In this document: positions 25,817 through 35,411 of the stretch, piece by piece
Layout of the letters: each line of letters begins with the position of its first letter
How positions within the stretch are numbered: the first letter of the stretch is position 1
From: Sphingobacterium sp. UT-1RO-CII-1
Lineage (GTDB): Bacteria > Bacteroidota > Bacteroidia > Sphingobacteriales > Sphingobacteriaceae
Reading direction: 5' to 3'
NCBI RefSeq assembly: GCF_026711005.1
Contig: NZ_JAPPVJ010000002.1
Location: 682,001-746,000 of the forward strand
Length of the DNA stretch: 64,000 bases
Program-made: the position numbers and the translations under genes
Notes under the pieces: generated by a model
What the model was told of the DNA's origin: nothing
The model's database searches: none
What the model saw: the letters and a program-made list of their open reading frames with translations, nothing else

Positions 25817-27085
25817 CTATCGAGCAAATTGCTGGTCTGCAAATTGAACAAAGAATGTCCAATCAACAGAAGTTACATCGTGTTTACCAGTTCTGATATG
25901 ATAACCTATATTATTATGAATAGGCTTGTTATAGAGAGGCATCTTTGTATTTTCAAGACCTTTCAAGTTATACAAATTGTAAACCGGGGATGCGTAAACT
26001 CCTGACAGATATTCGCCTTTTGGGTCTGCCCATAAATCTTCTGCTGCACTTGCAATATAAACCGAACGAGGGGCCATAAGGGCAATAAGCATATGCTGAT
26101 CAAATGGCAATTTTGCTTCATTATCCCGGTAAGCATTAAAAGATTTTGCAAACCAAGCAGGTTTTATATTCGATACAATCTTAACAGTTTCACCAAACTC
26201 ACGCTTGGAAAGTGCTGCACCCCCACTTCCAGAATTATTAGAAATAACAATTTTAAAACGTTCATCCTGCGCGCCGGCCCACAAAGCTGCTTTTCCCAAT
26301 CGAGAGTGTCCAACAATAGCAACACGCTCAGTATCTATTTCGGGAACACCTTGTAAATAATCAACTATTCTACTTGATCCCCACGCCCAAGCACCAATAG
26401 CTTCCCAACTATCATCCGCCAATTGGCTGTTGGGATAGTCAGAGAATAAAGACGCAACGCTATATTCTTTAAAATCAGGCTTATCAGGAAAAATATCATG
26501 ATAGCACATTGTCGCCACCGCATACCCCCTATCGATAAGCAAATCGTAATCCCAACGACTACTTTGGTTGCCTCGCTCCCAAAAAGGATGTCCTTTTTCT
26601 GTATACAAACCATAATTATAGCTATACACAATAGTAGAGTCATTGATAGTGCTATGATTACCTCGAAAATTATAACTCACAAAAACAGGCAACTTCTCAG
26701 TTAATTGCCGATTATTAGGTAACAATAAAAGTAAGAGAGCATCTACCTTTTTCCCATTATTTTCAAAACTCATCTTGATCTGTCGACTCGTTGCTTTACC
26801 ATTGAGCGCTTTTTTGTTTTCAAGTAGCATTTCATAGCTAACTTTTATTTGCTCAGCAGGCGTTTTCCCATACATCTGCTTAGTGAAAATATCTAATACT
26901 TCGGGACGGCGGATTGTCTCCCATTCTTTTGAATTTTTAACAACTTGACCACTATTCGTCTTTAGTACATCAGGGAGACTATAGTTTGGGACTTTCGACT
27001 CATCGTAATTTACCGTCTGACCGGTAACAGAGTGGGTAATAGAAAAAAGCATTGCGAATACTAATAAATTAAAAGTGTATTTCAT
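25817..27085 (-). CDS. CE15-like glucuronoyl esterase / acetylxylan-esterase-type alpha/beta hydrolase
   Basis: 422 aa with signal peptide 'FSITHSVTGQ'. CE15 signatures are 'GAWAWGSSRIVDYL', the nucleophile motif 'VGHSRLGKAALWAGAQDERF', 'NNSGSGGAALSKREFGE', 'DLWADPKGEYL', and the catalytic His in 'GYHIRTGKHDVTSVDW'. CE15 enzymes cleave esters of glucuronic acid in plant hemicellulose-lignin links. It starts 5 bp after the SusD stop, in one operon with susCD, so the locus substrate may contain esterified uronic acid. Confidence 0.9.
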   Translation of the reverse strand: MKYTFNLLVFAMLFSITHSVTGQTVNYDESKVPNYSLPDVLKTNSGQVVKNSKEWETIRRPEVLDIFTKQMYGKTPAEQIKVSYEMLLENKKALNGKATSRQIKMSFENNGKKVDALLLLLLPNNRQLTEKLPVFVSYNFRGNHSTINDSTIVYSYNYGLYTEKGHPFWERGNQSSRWDYDLLIDRGYAVATMCYHDIFPDKPDFKEYSVASLFSDYPNSQLADDSWEAIGAWAWGSSRIVDYLQGVPEIDTERVAIVGHSRLGKAALWAGAQDERFKIVISNNSGSGGAALSKREFGETVKIVSNIKPAWFAKSFNAYRDNEAKLPFDQHMLIALMAPRSVYIASAAEDLWADPKGEYLSGVYASPVYNLYNLKGLENTKMPLYNKPIHNNIGYHIRTGKHDVTSVDWTFFVQFADQQFAR

Positions 27086-27090
27086 AATTC

Positions 27091-28938
27091 TTATATTTTA
27101 ATAGGTTCTACATTATTTTCAGCACCTGAATATCCTTTATTTTGGTTAATCACGCCTTGTGTATTTGCATTAATAGCCGAAGCTGGAACAGGCCACAATA
27201 TATGATGTACACTTAGTTTATATTCTGCCCACCTATGCTTTATACCCTTGTTATAAAAATTATTTTTTTCTATTACCCAATCATAATAGAAATTATAACC
27301 TGATTGCTTAACATTAGAGCCAGCGCCACCCGGACCAGAAAGTGTAGCTAAGTTATAACTTCTTCCAAAATATTCACAGGTTTTACCTGTCTTTGCATAA
27401 ACATAAGAAATCCGAGTAAGTTCAATATGTCTATTTTCTTCAAAATACAACTCACGTGCGCGCTCATCAACTATAGCTCCTATATTAATATCATTAGCGG
27501 TCAAAATCTTAGCACCAGCCCTCTTCCTAACGACATTAATCATCTCTGCTGCCAAAACTAAGTTATCTGTCCAATAGTACGCTTCTGCTAAAAGCAAATA
27601 CACTTCGGCAGAGCGGTAAATATACATCGGAGTTTCACCTCCCCACCAGTCAATTACAGTAGGATCGGGAACGAGGGTTTTATAATGTGGCCACTGGTAC
27701 CAAGAGCGAATAGAGTCCTCTACGGACATAGCTGGATTTTTAACCAAATGTTCGCCATAATAAACACTGCCTTTTTTCTTTAACTCGATGTCGTTGTACC
27801 ATAAATCGGCAGGGCTTATCCAACTATCGCGATTATACACACCCCGCAGATCTTTTTGCTCTTTATCTGTCCAGATCGTGTATTGAAAATAGTTCGTAGA
27901 ACGAGCCCGTCCTATACCTCGCCCATAGCGAGTATTGATTTCATATTGAGGTTCTACACTTTTGTTGAAAGAAACCCCAATTTGTCCGTCAGGTGTAACA
28001 ACACCAGCAATACGCGGAATTAAATTTCGTCCTAACTGCGATCTAATTGATCCGGGAATATTAGGGTAAGAAACTACATACATAATCCCCTCCGTATTTT
28101 GCGGATCTAACTTCGCCTCAACACTGTGCAAATCATGCATTAAATTTGTACGTTCTTTAGTTTGGTTAGTAGTAAAACGTTGGGTCATTAACGGATGAGC
28201 CCCAACCACAGCCTGTCCTACTTGAATTGCTTTATCAAAATCCCCCAAGGATATATAAACTTTCGTAAGCAGGGTACCAATAGCATTTTTACTTACACGC
28301 CCACGATCAACAACGCTGGGCACCCACCCGTAAGCTTGTTCCAATTCCGTTTTTATACGTTCTAAAATACTCCAACGATCAGCCGAGTAATAGTCAGTAC
28401 GTGCGTCTACAACTTGATGCTCTACAAAAGGGACATCACCAAATTGGTGGACTAACTTATAGTACCAATAGGCACGGTGAAAATAGGCTTGGCCTAAAAT
28501 TCTATTTTTGACCTCCTCGGACTCCAGTCCTGTATTTTTTATATTAGAAATAATAACATTCGCATACTGTATGGCTTTATAAGCATTTTCCCAATACCAG
28601 CCCACCCGAGTAAAATCCATACTATTTAGGTTCGCATCCGGTAGTAACGAAATGTCAATATCCATTTGCGGCCCGGCTTTATCCGTAGTACCTTCAACAG
28701 ATATATCGGACAGAATCATTTCGGTAAGTTGAGGCATACCATCTCCAAAAAACTCGGAACGCATAATATTTTCACATGCAGCTAAAGCCGCATCAAAGCC
28801 TTTCTGTTCAGTAAATGTCTGCTCGGGCGTATAGAATGACAAAGGTTTGGGTTCAAGCCAGTTTTTATCACAACCTGCAGTTATTGTACTACCAAGAAAT
28901 AGCAATATATAATATATAGTTTTTGTCGTTAGTTTCAT
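27091..28938 (-). CDS. SusD/RagB-like outer-membrane lipoprotein
   Basis: 615 aa with lipobox 'STITAGC'. It has 'WLEPKPLSFYTPEQTFTEQKGFDAALAACE' at the N-terminus, 'QAYFHRAYWYYKLVHQFGDVPFV' in the TPR-like part, and 'YRSAEVYLLLAEAYYWTDN' and 'ARELYFEENRHIELTRISY' toward the C-terminus, all typical of SusD. It begins 2 bp after the susC stop. It binds substrate at the cell surface and closes the SusC channel. Confidence 0.95.
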   Translation of the reverse strand: MKLTTKTIYYILLFLGSTITAGCDKNWLEPKPLSFYTPEQTFTEQKGFDAALAACENIMRSEFFGDGMPQLTEMILSDISVEGTTDKAGPQMDIDISLLPDANLNSMDFTRVGWYWENAYKAIQYANVIISNIKNTGLESEEVKNRILGQAYFHRAYWYYKLVHQFGDVPFVEHQVVDARTDYYSADRWSILERIKTELEQAYGWVPSVVDRGRVSKNAIGTLLTKVYISLGDFDKAIQVGQAVVGAHPLMTQRFTTNQTKERTNLMHDLHSVEAKLDPQNTEGIMYVVSYPNIPGSIRSQLGRNLIPRIAGVVTPDGQIGVSFNKSVEPQYEINTRYGRGIGRARSTNYFQYTIWTDKEQKDLRGVYNRDSWISPADLWYNDIELKKKGSVYYGEHLVKNPAMSVEDSIRSWYQWPHYKTLVPDPTVIDWWGGETPMYIYRSAEVYLLLAEAYYWTDNLVLAAEMINVVRKRAGAKILTANDINIGAIVDERARELYFEENRHIELTRISYVYAKTGKTCEYFGRSYNLATLSGPGGAGSNVKQSGYNFYYDWVIEKNNFYNKGIKHRWAEYKLSVHHILWPVPASAINANTQGVINQNKGYSGAENNVEPIKI

Positions 28939-28940
28939 GA

Positions 28941-31900
28941 TTACAATGTTAAATTAATACCAAAATTGAACGTACGCGGAGTAGCAGTTTCGCTTTCAGG
29001 ATCCCAAAAACTCCAATTCTTACTGTATACAGCTGCATTTTGTATACTAAAATTAAGCTTCACATTCTCAATTTTCGCAGCCTTAATTAAGTGTTTAGGA
29101 ATGTTATAAGACAATGTCACATGTTCTAAACGAAAGAAGGTTTTATTAACCCAATTTGTCCCTATGTTTTTTGAACCTATGCGAGCATAATCATTAATAG
29201 GATTCGTTGATGTCCAGCGTGGTAAGTCGTAGTCAGACGTTCTATCAGGAAAAGCATAAGTATTAGCCGCTCTTTGAAAACCACCATAATAGTTAAGATA
29301 AGAATAGACCATAAAGGAAAAGTCGAAGCCTTTATATGACATCTGACTACGTAAAGAAATGCGTGATCGAGGTGTCCTATAACCCTGGAAAACCTTATCT
29401 CTATTATCCATGATACCATCATCATTCTGATCGAGATACTTAAAATCTCCAGGTTGCAAGCCATAAGTTGCAGCCGTCTCTTTCTCGTCTAGCTGCCATA
29501 TGCCAGTTCTTTTATAACTCCATATTCTATCAGGATCTTGATCAATAAACCATCCGTTATTTTCGTCATTAGCCTCTTTTTGCTCAATCAGAGTCCCCGA
29601 ATCATCGAAAACAGAAATCATATCACCATACAGGGATTTGATCTTCCGTCTATTCATAGAATAAGTACTAAACAACTTCCAGTTAAAACGGTCGTTATTA
29701 ATAACTGTAGCTTGTAAGGATAACTCTACTCCATAATTACTAACCCGACCTAAATTGGACATAACACTATTAAACCCCGTAATATTTGGTAAGGCCCTAC
29801 TCATTAACAAATCGCTAGTTTGGGAAACATAGGCGTCCAATGCGCCAGAAACTCGGTTGTTCAATATGCCAAAATCTAATCCAAAATTATAAGTAGCAGT
29901 TCTTTCCCATTTGAGGTTGTAATTAGCCATGCTTGTTAAATAAATTTGTGAGATATTATAAATACTGCCTGACGAATTTATATAAGGCAACAAACCGGAG
30001 CCCATTTGAGCTAGTGCAGCATATTGTCCTATCTCTCTGTTTCCGTTTTCGCCCCATGACAATCTTAACTTACCATAATTAAGGAAACTATCATTATTGA
30101 AGAATGCTTCTTCCGAAAAGACCCAACCTAATGCTACAGAAGTAAAAACCGACCTCGGATTTAATTTACCAAAAGCCGAATAACCATCCTTTCTAACAGA
30201 TCCCGTAAACATATAACGATCATCGTAAGAGTAGAACAAACGCCCCATTAAAGCATCGGCAGTTTTATAGGTGTCATTACTCGATATCGTATTGGTAGAA
30301 GCTGACTGTAAAGAATGATACCCTAAATCATCATTAGGGGTGAAACCCTGAGCAGACACACCTGTATACCAATACTGCCCCTTTTCGGCATTAGCTAATA
30401 GAGTGACCTCAACCTGATGTTTATCTGCGATACGTTTTTGCCAATTTAAAATATTATCAATTTGCCAGCTAAACCACTTGGTGTTATTACGTTGAACAGC
30501 ACCTCCCACCGGCTGATAGGTCTCAGACTTAGATGAATTATGGTTAAAATAATTCTGATGATTAAAGTAGGGGTTATAATTTATCGTGTATTGAATACCG
30601 AAAGGCAATTTAACCTTAGCATACAAAGTAGCATTTAAAGTTTGAGTGGATTGATTACGATCAATATATAATTTTTCGTAAAGTGGGTTAATTGGATCAA
30701 GACCTGTTGGACGTTTTCTATAAGCACTGTTTAAATCGTCAAGGTTATTCGAGCCATAAGGTGATATCATGGTCATTTGCCCCCAATCAACACGAAGAGA
30801 ACCATCATCTCGAGAAGCAAATTGAGCATTGATACCAGTAGTTAAAAAAGAAGCTATCTTAGATTCTAAATTAGCGCGTGCTGTGATATTTTTAAACTTA
30901 TCGCCAACCACAATACCCTCTCTATCAATGTAACCTAAAGAAAGGTATTGGGAGGTATACTCTGAAGTATTGGCAACACTAACGTTATAATCTTGTTGAA
31001 GCCCTGTTTGAAAGACTAGATCATCCCACTTAGTAATTTTACCTGCAAAGTAATTATCAATCTCAGGAGACGTCAAATTCAACCTAGACAGCCATTTTTT
31101 TGTAAGCTCCTGATCATTGGCAGAAGAAACAGGTACGCTTTGATCATAATTATACCAGGTAACCGGATCTACTCTCTTTAAATCTCCAGGATTAACAAAC
31201 ATCTCTTTATATTTGTCTAGATACTCTTCACCAACACGCCCTTCATTATAATCCTGTCTAAATTTAAGAAAGCTATTTTCATCATGAATTTTCTGCTTAT
31301 TTGCTACAGTAGCTAATCCTGTATTGGCCGAAAAATTTATCAAAGGTTTCCCAGATTTACCCTTTTTAGTAGTGATAACAATAACTCCATTTGCAGATCG
31401 AGAACCATAAACCGCAGCAGAACTAGCATCTTTTAAAATATCAATATTAGCGATATCGTTGGGGTTAATATCTGCTAAACTCCCAAAGTAAATCACATTA
31501 TCCAAGACAATCAAAGGTTCGTTACTAGCTGTTAAAGATCCATTTCCTCTAATAGAAACGGAGGCCTCAGATTTTGCATCTGTTGCAATACCAATATTTA
31601 CGCCCGGAGCGTTGGCTCGCAAAATATCCGTTACATTTCTTGGTGCCTGCCCGCCAAGATCTTCAGTTTTAATACTACTCACAGCTCCCGTTAGATCTTT
31701 CTTTTTAGCAGTACCGTATCCAATAACAACTACATCCTCTAAATCGGCCAGTTGTTCTTTCAGTACAACAGAAACATCTTGTTGTCCATGCACAGCTACT
31801 TCTTGTGAAGCAAAACCAATTGCACTAAAAACTAACACGACACTGGAACGGCTTTCGTTTATTTCATACATCCCCTCGTCATTCGTACTTGTAGCTATAT

Positions 31901-32396
31901 TGGTTCCTTTTACTCGAACTGTTGCTCCAGATATTACATCGCCATGCTCGTTCATAACACGGCCCCGGATTGCCTGTTGAATGACTGCCAAATTCAACAA
32001 ATCCTTTATAATTACTTCAGTTTTATTATCAATTTTTATTTTCTCACGAATCACAATAGTCTTGCTATCAAGCTCGTAACTTAAAGGCTGACTAACAAAA
32101 ATTTGAGACAAAACCTGCTCAAAATCCTTGTTAGTCACATGTATATCTACTGGTACAGATTTCTTAAGTAAACTTTCCGTATAAAGGAAATTATAACCTG
32201 TTTGCACTTTAAGATCTTTAAAAATAGTTTTAAGTGACCCCTTACTATGGTTCAATGACACTTTTTGAGCAAAAGAATTTGCACTAACTTGCATCAAAGT
32301 GAATAGTAAAAGTAAACTGGTCAATTGCATAATAAGCCAAATTCTACGGTATAACGATCTGTCAATACCGATTTTTTTTAGATAATTTCGATACAT
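28941..32396 (-). CDS. SusC/RagA-family TonB-dependent receptor with STN domain
   Basis: 1151 aa. After the signal sequence ('VSANSFAQ') come an STN domain (residues ~50-115), a carboxypeptidase-like regulatory domain ('GRVMNEHGDVISGATVRVKGT'), the plug with 'VVVIGYGTAKKKDLTGAVSSI' and 'VYGSRSANGVIVITTKKGK', and the beta-barrel ending 'TFNFGINLTL'. It is the channel of a SusCD pair. The STN domain and upstream sigma/fecR genes indicate substrate-induced trans-envelope control. Confidence 0.96.
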   Translation of the reverse strand: MYRNYLKKIGIDRSLYRRIWLIMQLTSLLLLFTLMQVSANSFAQKVSLNHSKGSLKTIFKDLKVQTGYNFLYTESLLKKSVPVDIHVTNKDFEQVLSQIFVSQPLSYELDSKTIVIREKIKIDNKTEVIIKDLLNLAVIQQAIRGRVMNEHGDVISGATVRVKGTNIATSTNDEGMYEINESRSSVVLVFSAIGFASQEVAVHGQQDVSVVLKEQLADLEDVVVIGYGTAKKKDLTGAVSSIKTEDLGGQAPRNVTDILRANAPGVNIGIATDAKSEASVSIRGNGSLTASNEPLIVLDNVIYFGSLADINPNDIANIDILKDASSAAVYGSRSANGVIVITTKKGKSGKPLINFSANTGLATVANKQKIHDENSFLKFRQDYNEGRVGEEYLDKYKEMFVNPGDLKRVDPVTWYNYDQSVPVSSANDQELTKKWLSRLNLTSPEIDNYFAGKITKWDDLVFQTGLQQDYNVSVANTSEYTSQYLSLGYIDREGIVVGDKFKNITARANLESKIASFLTTGINAQFASRDDGSLRVDWGQMTMISPYGSNNLDDLNSAYRKRPTGLDPINPLYEKLYIDRNQSTQTLNATLYAKVKLPFGIQYTINYNPYFNHQNYFNHNSSKSETYQPVGGAVQRNNTKWFSWQIDNILNWQKRIADKHQVEVTLLANAEKGQYWYTGVSAQGFTPNDDLGYHSLQSASTNTISSNDTYKTADALMGRLFYSYDDRYMFTGSVRKDGYSAFGKLNPRSVFTSVALGWVFSEEAFFNNDSFLNYGKLRLSWGENGNREIGQYAALAQMGSGLLPYINSSGSIYNISQIYLTSMANYNLKWERTATYNFGLDFGILNNRVSGALDAYVSQTSDLLMSRALPNITGFNSVMSNLGRVSNYGVELSLQATVINNDRFNWKLFSTYSMNRRKIKSLYGDMISVFDDSGTLIEQKEANDENNGWFIDQDPDRIWSYKRTGIWQLDEKETAATYGLQPGDFKYLDQNDDGIMDNRDKVFQGYRTPRSRISLRSQMSYKGFDFSFMVYSYLNYYGGFQRAANTYAFPDRTSDYDLPRWTSTNPINDYARIGSKNIGTNWVNKTFFRLEHVTLSYNIPKHLIKAAKIENVKLNFSIQNAAVYSKNWSFWDPESETATPRTFNFGINLTL

Positions 32397-32482
32397 TTGT
32401 AAAGTTTGGTAAACACAGCATGTCCCTGTCGTCGAAAACTAAGACCTGCTGCTGGTTAGCGTTAAAAAATAATGTCCAAACG

Positions 32483-32518
32483 ACAGCCAAGTTCTATGAG
32501 TTCTTGGCTGTTTTTTTA
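32483..32518. terminator. Hairpin between fecR and susC of the second ECF locus
   Basis: ACAGCCAAG (32483-32491) and CTTGGCTGT (32503-32511) pair perfectly; eight T follow on the plus strand. On the minus strand it separates fecR from susC, as the hairpin at 2221-2249 does in the first locus. Confidence 0.65.
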
Positions 32519-32628
32519 TGCTATTCTAGCATTATTATTAAAGGATACTTCTTTTCATATCATCATAGTAGTTTAATAAATAAATAAAATGTTAGTTGGT
32601 ATTTTTATCAGAATTATTTTAGCCCTTA

Positions 32629-33810
32629 TTATTTAGAGAAAACGAAGACCGATCGACCTTCAATTTTAAAACGAACCCCACCCGTCTTTTCCAAAAGTTG
32701 AAGAACTTTTTCTATCTTTTCAAAGCGGGAAACTACACCGCCAAATTTCTCAACACTTTTTTCCCCCTCATAAATAATATCTACATTATACCACCGTTCC
32801 AGCTTTCTCATCACTTCATCAATGTTGTCACCATCAAACATAAACTCATTATTAGTCCATGAGACTATACGATCTGTGTCTACCTCTCGTAGATAAAAAT
32901 CACCAGAACTACTAAGTTGAAATTGTTGATTGGGCACAAGAATTGTCTTTTTATTGTGATGATCGATACGAACACTTCCTTCCAAAAGAGTAGTACTTAC
33001 CATCGAGTCTTCACGATAACTACTAACATTAAAACGAGTACCTAATACTTCAATTTTTTGTCCGCTACTATGTACAATAAAAGGTTTTGTATGATTACTG
33101 GCGACTTCAAAATACCCCTCGCCTTGGAGTTCAACATTCCTAGAAGAAAAGGCTGAAAAGTTTGTAGCATAACGCAGTGAAGAAGCAGTATTCAACCAAA
33201 CTTGCGTACCATCAGGTAATTTCACTTTGTATGTTTCACCACGAGCGGTAGAAAGAACATTATATCCTGAGGCAGACTCTCCGGTTTCTTGTATTTCATA
33301 AAGCAACTGCCCATCCGCAGTTTTAGATATAACAATAGGACCATCTTTTGCCAATTGCCCTTCTGCTGTCTCAGCAAGCCTAATTTGAGTTCCATCAGCT
33401 AAGGTTAAAGTTGCAGTTTGCTGTCCTGGTATAATAGGGTTATATACTGTTTGATAGTCATCTGTCGTAGATTCTTTAAGCAAATAGAACCATATACTCA
33501 CAGATAAAATACTGATTAAGATAGCAACTAGCCCCACAATAAGTCGCCAATTTTGAATTTTGCGGACTGGTTCAGACTCCATCTGGTCTTGAACAGCGCT
33601 CCAAGATTTTTTTAATGCCGACTCTAAAAAAACATCATTAGACGAAACAGAATCTATTTTCTCGCCAAAAGTTTCTTCTATTAATTTTTGCAGAAGCTCA
33701 CTATCTTCTCCAGACTGGATATGAGCAAGAAAATCACGAACTTGATCTGCACTAAGCTGTCCGTTAATATACTTTCGAAATGTGTCCTGAAGTTTTATAT
33801 CTTCTTTCAA
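32629..33810 (-). CDS. FecR-family anti-sigma factor / signal transducer
   Basis: 393 aa. A cytoplasmic N-terminal helical part (~85 residues) is followed by one TM helix (~88-110), a FecR domain with 'ARGETYKVKLPDGTQVWLNTASSLRYATNF' and 'GEGYFEVASNHTKPFIVHS', and a C-terminal STN-like DUF4974 domain. It is encoded 87 bp after the sigma factor and upstream of susC with an STN domain; it would release the sigma factor when the receptor is occupied. Confidence 0.95.
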   Translation of the reverse strand: MKEDIKLQDTFRKYINGQLSADQVRDFLAHIQSGEDSELLQKLIEETFGEKIDSVSSNDVFLESALKKSWSAVQDQMESEPVRKIQNWRLIVGLVAILISILSVSIWFYLLKESTTDDYQTVYNPIIPGQQTATLTLADGTQIRLAETAEGQLAKDGPIVISKTADGQLLYEIQETGESASGYNVLSTARGETYKVKLPDGTQVWLNTASSLRYATNFSAFSSRNVELQGEGYFEVASNHTKPFIVHSSGQKIEVLGTRFNVSSYREDSMVSTTLLEGSVRIDHHNKKTILVPNQQFQLSSSGDFYLREVDTDRIVSWTNNEFMFDGDNIDEVMRKLERWYNVDIIYEGEKSVEKFGGVVSRFEKIEKVLQLLEKTGGVRFKIEGRSVFVFSK

Positions 33811-33897
33811 ATCATATGGAGTTTATAATCATAATACACGTAACAAGAAAACATCATCTGCTCACCAATCCTTTTTTATTGCACTTGATCTAACATC

Positions 33898-34515
33898 TTA
33901 CTTAAATATTAAAAAGATCAATAACATGATAGCAAGCTTCCCCAGTTCCTGATGTCTATCTTTAATAAATCTTGTGGCTTTCACAATATGATCATTAATA
34001 GTAGAGGTAGAAATTCCCAACATTTCACTAACCTCGGCATAACTCTTACCCTCAATCTTACAAAGTTTAAATATTTGCTGCCGCCTTTCAGGCAATTGTT
34101 CTATTGTACGCATCAACCATTGTTCACTTTCTTTCTCATGTAAATGCTCCTCCACATGACTATAACTATCAACCTGATGTTCCCGCATATAGTTATCGAC
34201 CTGTCTGTCCAGATTTTTTTTTCGAAAAAAATTGTACACACTATACTTAGCTATTTGGAATAGGTATGGACGGAATGATTGATTAGGATCAATCAGATGA
34301 CGTTTCAACCAAACTTTTAAAAAAACAACCTGTAAAAGCTCTTGAGCATCAGCTTCATTCTTAACCATTTTTAATATGTTAAGATAAAGAGCTGCGCTAT
34401 AAACTTGGTAAATCCTTCCATAAGCTTCCTGATTTCCTGATTGCATAGCAACCAGAAGTTTAAATTCGTCGTTAGGATCAATCGTTAGGTTGTACATTAT
34501 TAGCTTTTCATACAA
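33898..34515 (-). CDS. ECF RNA polymerase sigma-70 factor
   Basis: 205 aa (an ATG at 34497 is an alternative start). Region 2 contains 'YSAALYLNILKMVKNEADAQELLQVVFLKVWLKR', and region 4 'LCKIEGKSYAEVSEMLGISTSTINDHIVKA'. A hydrophobic C-terminal tail ('LAIMLLIFLIF') is present, as in several Bacteroidota ECF factors; it could interact with the membrane. It is the first gene of the 34.5-25.8 kb operon. Confidence 0.95.
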   Translation of the reverse strand: MYEKLIMYNLTIDPNDEFKLLVAMQSGNQEAYGRIYQVYSAALYLNILKMVKNEADAQELLQVVFLKVWLKRHLIDPNQSFRPYLFQIAKYSVYNFFRKKNLDRQVDNYMREHQVDSYSHVEEHLHEKESEQWLMRTIEQLPERRQQIFKLCKIEGKSYAEVSEMLGISTSTINDHIVKATRFIKDRHQELGKLAIMLLIFLIFK

Positions 34516-34831
34516 AAAGTGAAGCTTATATCTAAAGCTTAATTACATATCAATATTTAGGCAAAAAATAGATAATTCTTTGACAAGTTACATTTTTCTT
34601 CTCCTAAAAAATGAACCAACAAAGAATTAAAAGCTTATAAATTCAAATTAACAGCTTCTTAAAATTTATTTATGCTCTTACTTATAATACACTTCGAAAG
34701 TAAGTTCCATCTGCTCTATCAGAAAAAATAAAAATATAATATAAGTATAGCTTTTTAAAGCTGTTGTTCCAAAGTATCCCCTACCAATCGACCTTACATA
34801 AACTTAATATAGAAAACCCAAAACAATGGAT
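34516..34831. other. AT-rich intergenic region
   Basis: No gene seen. It contains the promoter region of the sigma operon and a small dyad AGCTTT-TT-AAAGCT near 34749-34762; nothing else stands out. Confidence 0.4.
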
Positions 34832-34839
34832 TATTTTTG
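34832..34839 (+). promoter_or_regulatory. -7 promoter element
   Basis: TATTTTTG matches TAnnTTTG, 45 bp before the ATG at 34884; no -33 TTG at normal spacing. Confidence 0.3.
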
Positions 34840-34883
34840 ATGATAAGTGATTGAGAATATCAACATATAAAAGAAAGCAAACA

Positions 34884-35354
34884 ATGGCAAAATACGACGA
34901 TGCTTCATGGCATTATAGCGGTGACTACCCCGAAAACCTAGCGAATGAAAATGCTGCGACACACATAGGTATGTTCTTGACATGGTGCATAGATAATGAC
35001 CTGATCTCGGAAGAACTGCGTGAAGATGCAGAACAAGAAATTGAGCTGGTAAAAAACAGAAGATTGAGTGGTGCTGAATTTTTAATCAAAATATGCGACG
35101 AAAAACTAAGCGATGTAGATTTAAACGAAGTGGGTAATAAATTTGCAAAAGATTACTACGAGGACGAAACCGACTTTGCCGAACAGTACAATTCGTTTGC
35201 AGACGACTACGCAGACACATTTGACGAACAAGCAGAAGCTAAGGGCTTTGAATATGAAAGTTTTTACCATGTAGAAAACACATTTGAAAACTACGAGTTG
35301 ATAAAAACTGTAATAGACAGACGATTTCAAGAATGGTTAGCCTATAAAAAATAA
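34884..35354 (+). CDS. DUF7832-like acidic protein
   Basis: 156 aa from the ATG at 34884 (an ATG at 34851 is in frame). The start 'MAKYDDASWHYSGDYPENLANENAATHIGMFLTWCI' is characteristic of what I recall as DUF7832, a small cytoplasmic family of unknown function in Bacteroidota and Proteobacteria. The protein is rich in Asp/Glu. Several such acidic families act as immunity-like proteins, but no toxin is next to it here. It stands alone, convergent with the next gene. Confidence 0.7.
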   Translation: MAKYDDASWHYSGDYPENLANENAATHIGMFLTWCIDNDLISEELREDAEQEIELVKNRRLSGAEFLIKICDEKLSDVDLNEVGNKFAKDYYEDETDFAEQYNSFADDYADTFDEQAEAKGFEYESFYHVENTFENYELIKTVIDRRFQEWLAYKK

Positions 35355-35411
35355 ACTCTTTTTAGTACTTACCTGTAAACACGTATAAAGGTATAGGACT
35401 CATACAGCCCT

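Noticed and set aside
31612-31980. 122-aa reading frame antisense to susC
   Set aside because: Shadow frame; composition mirrors the susC codons.
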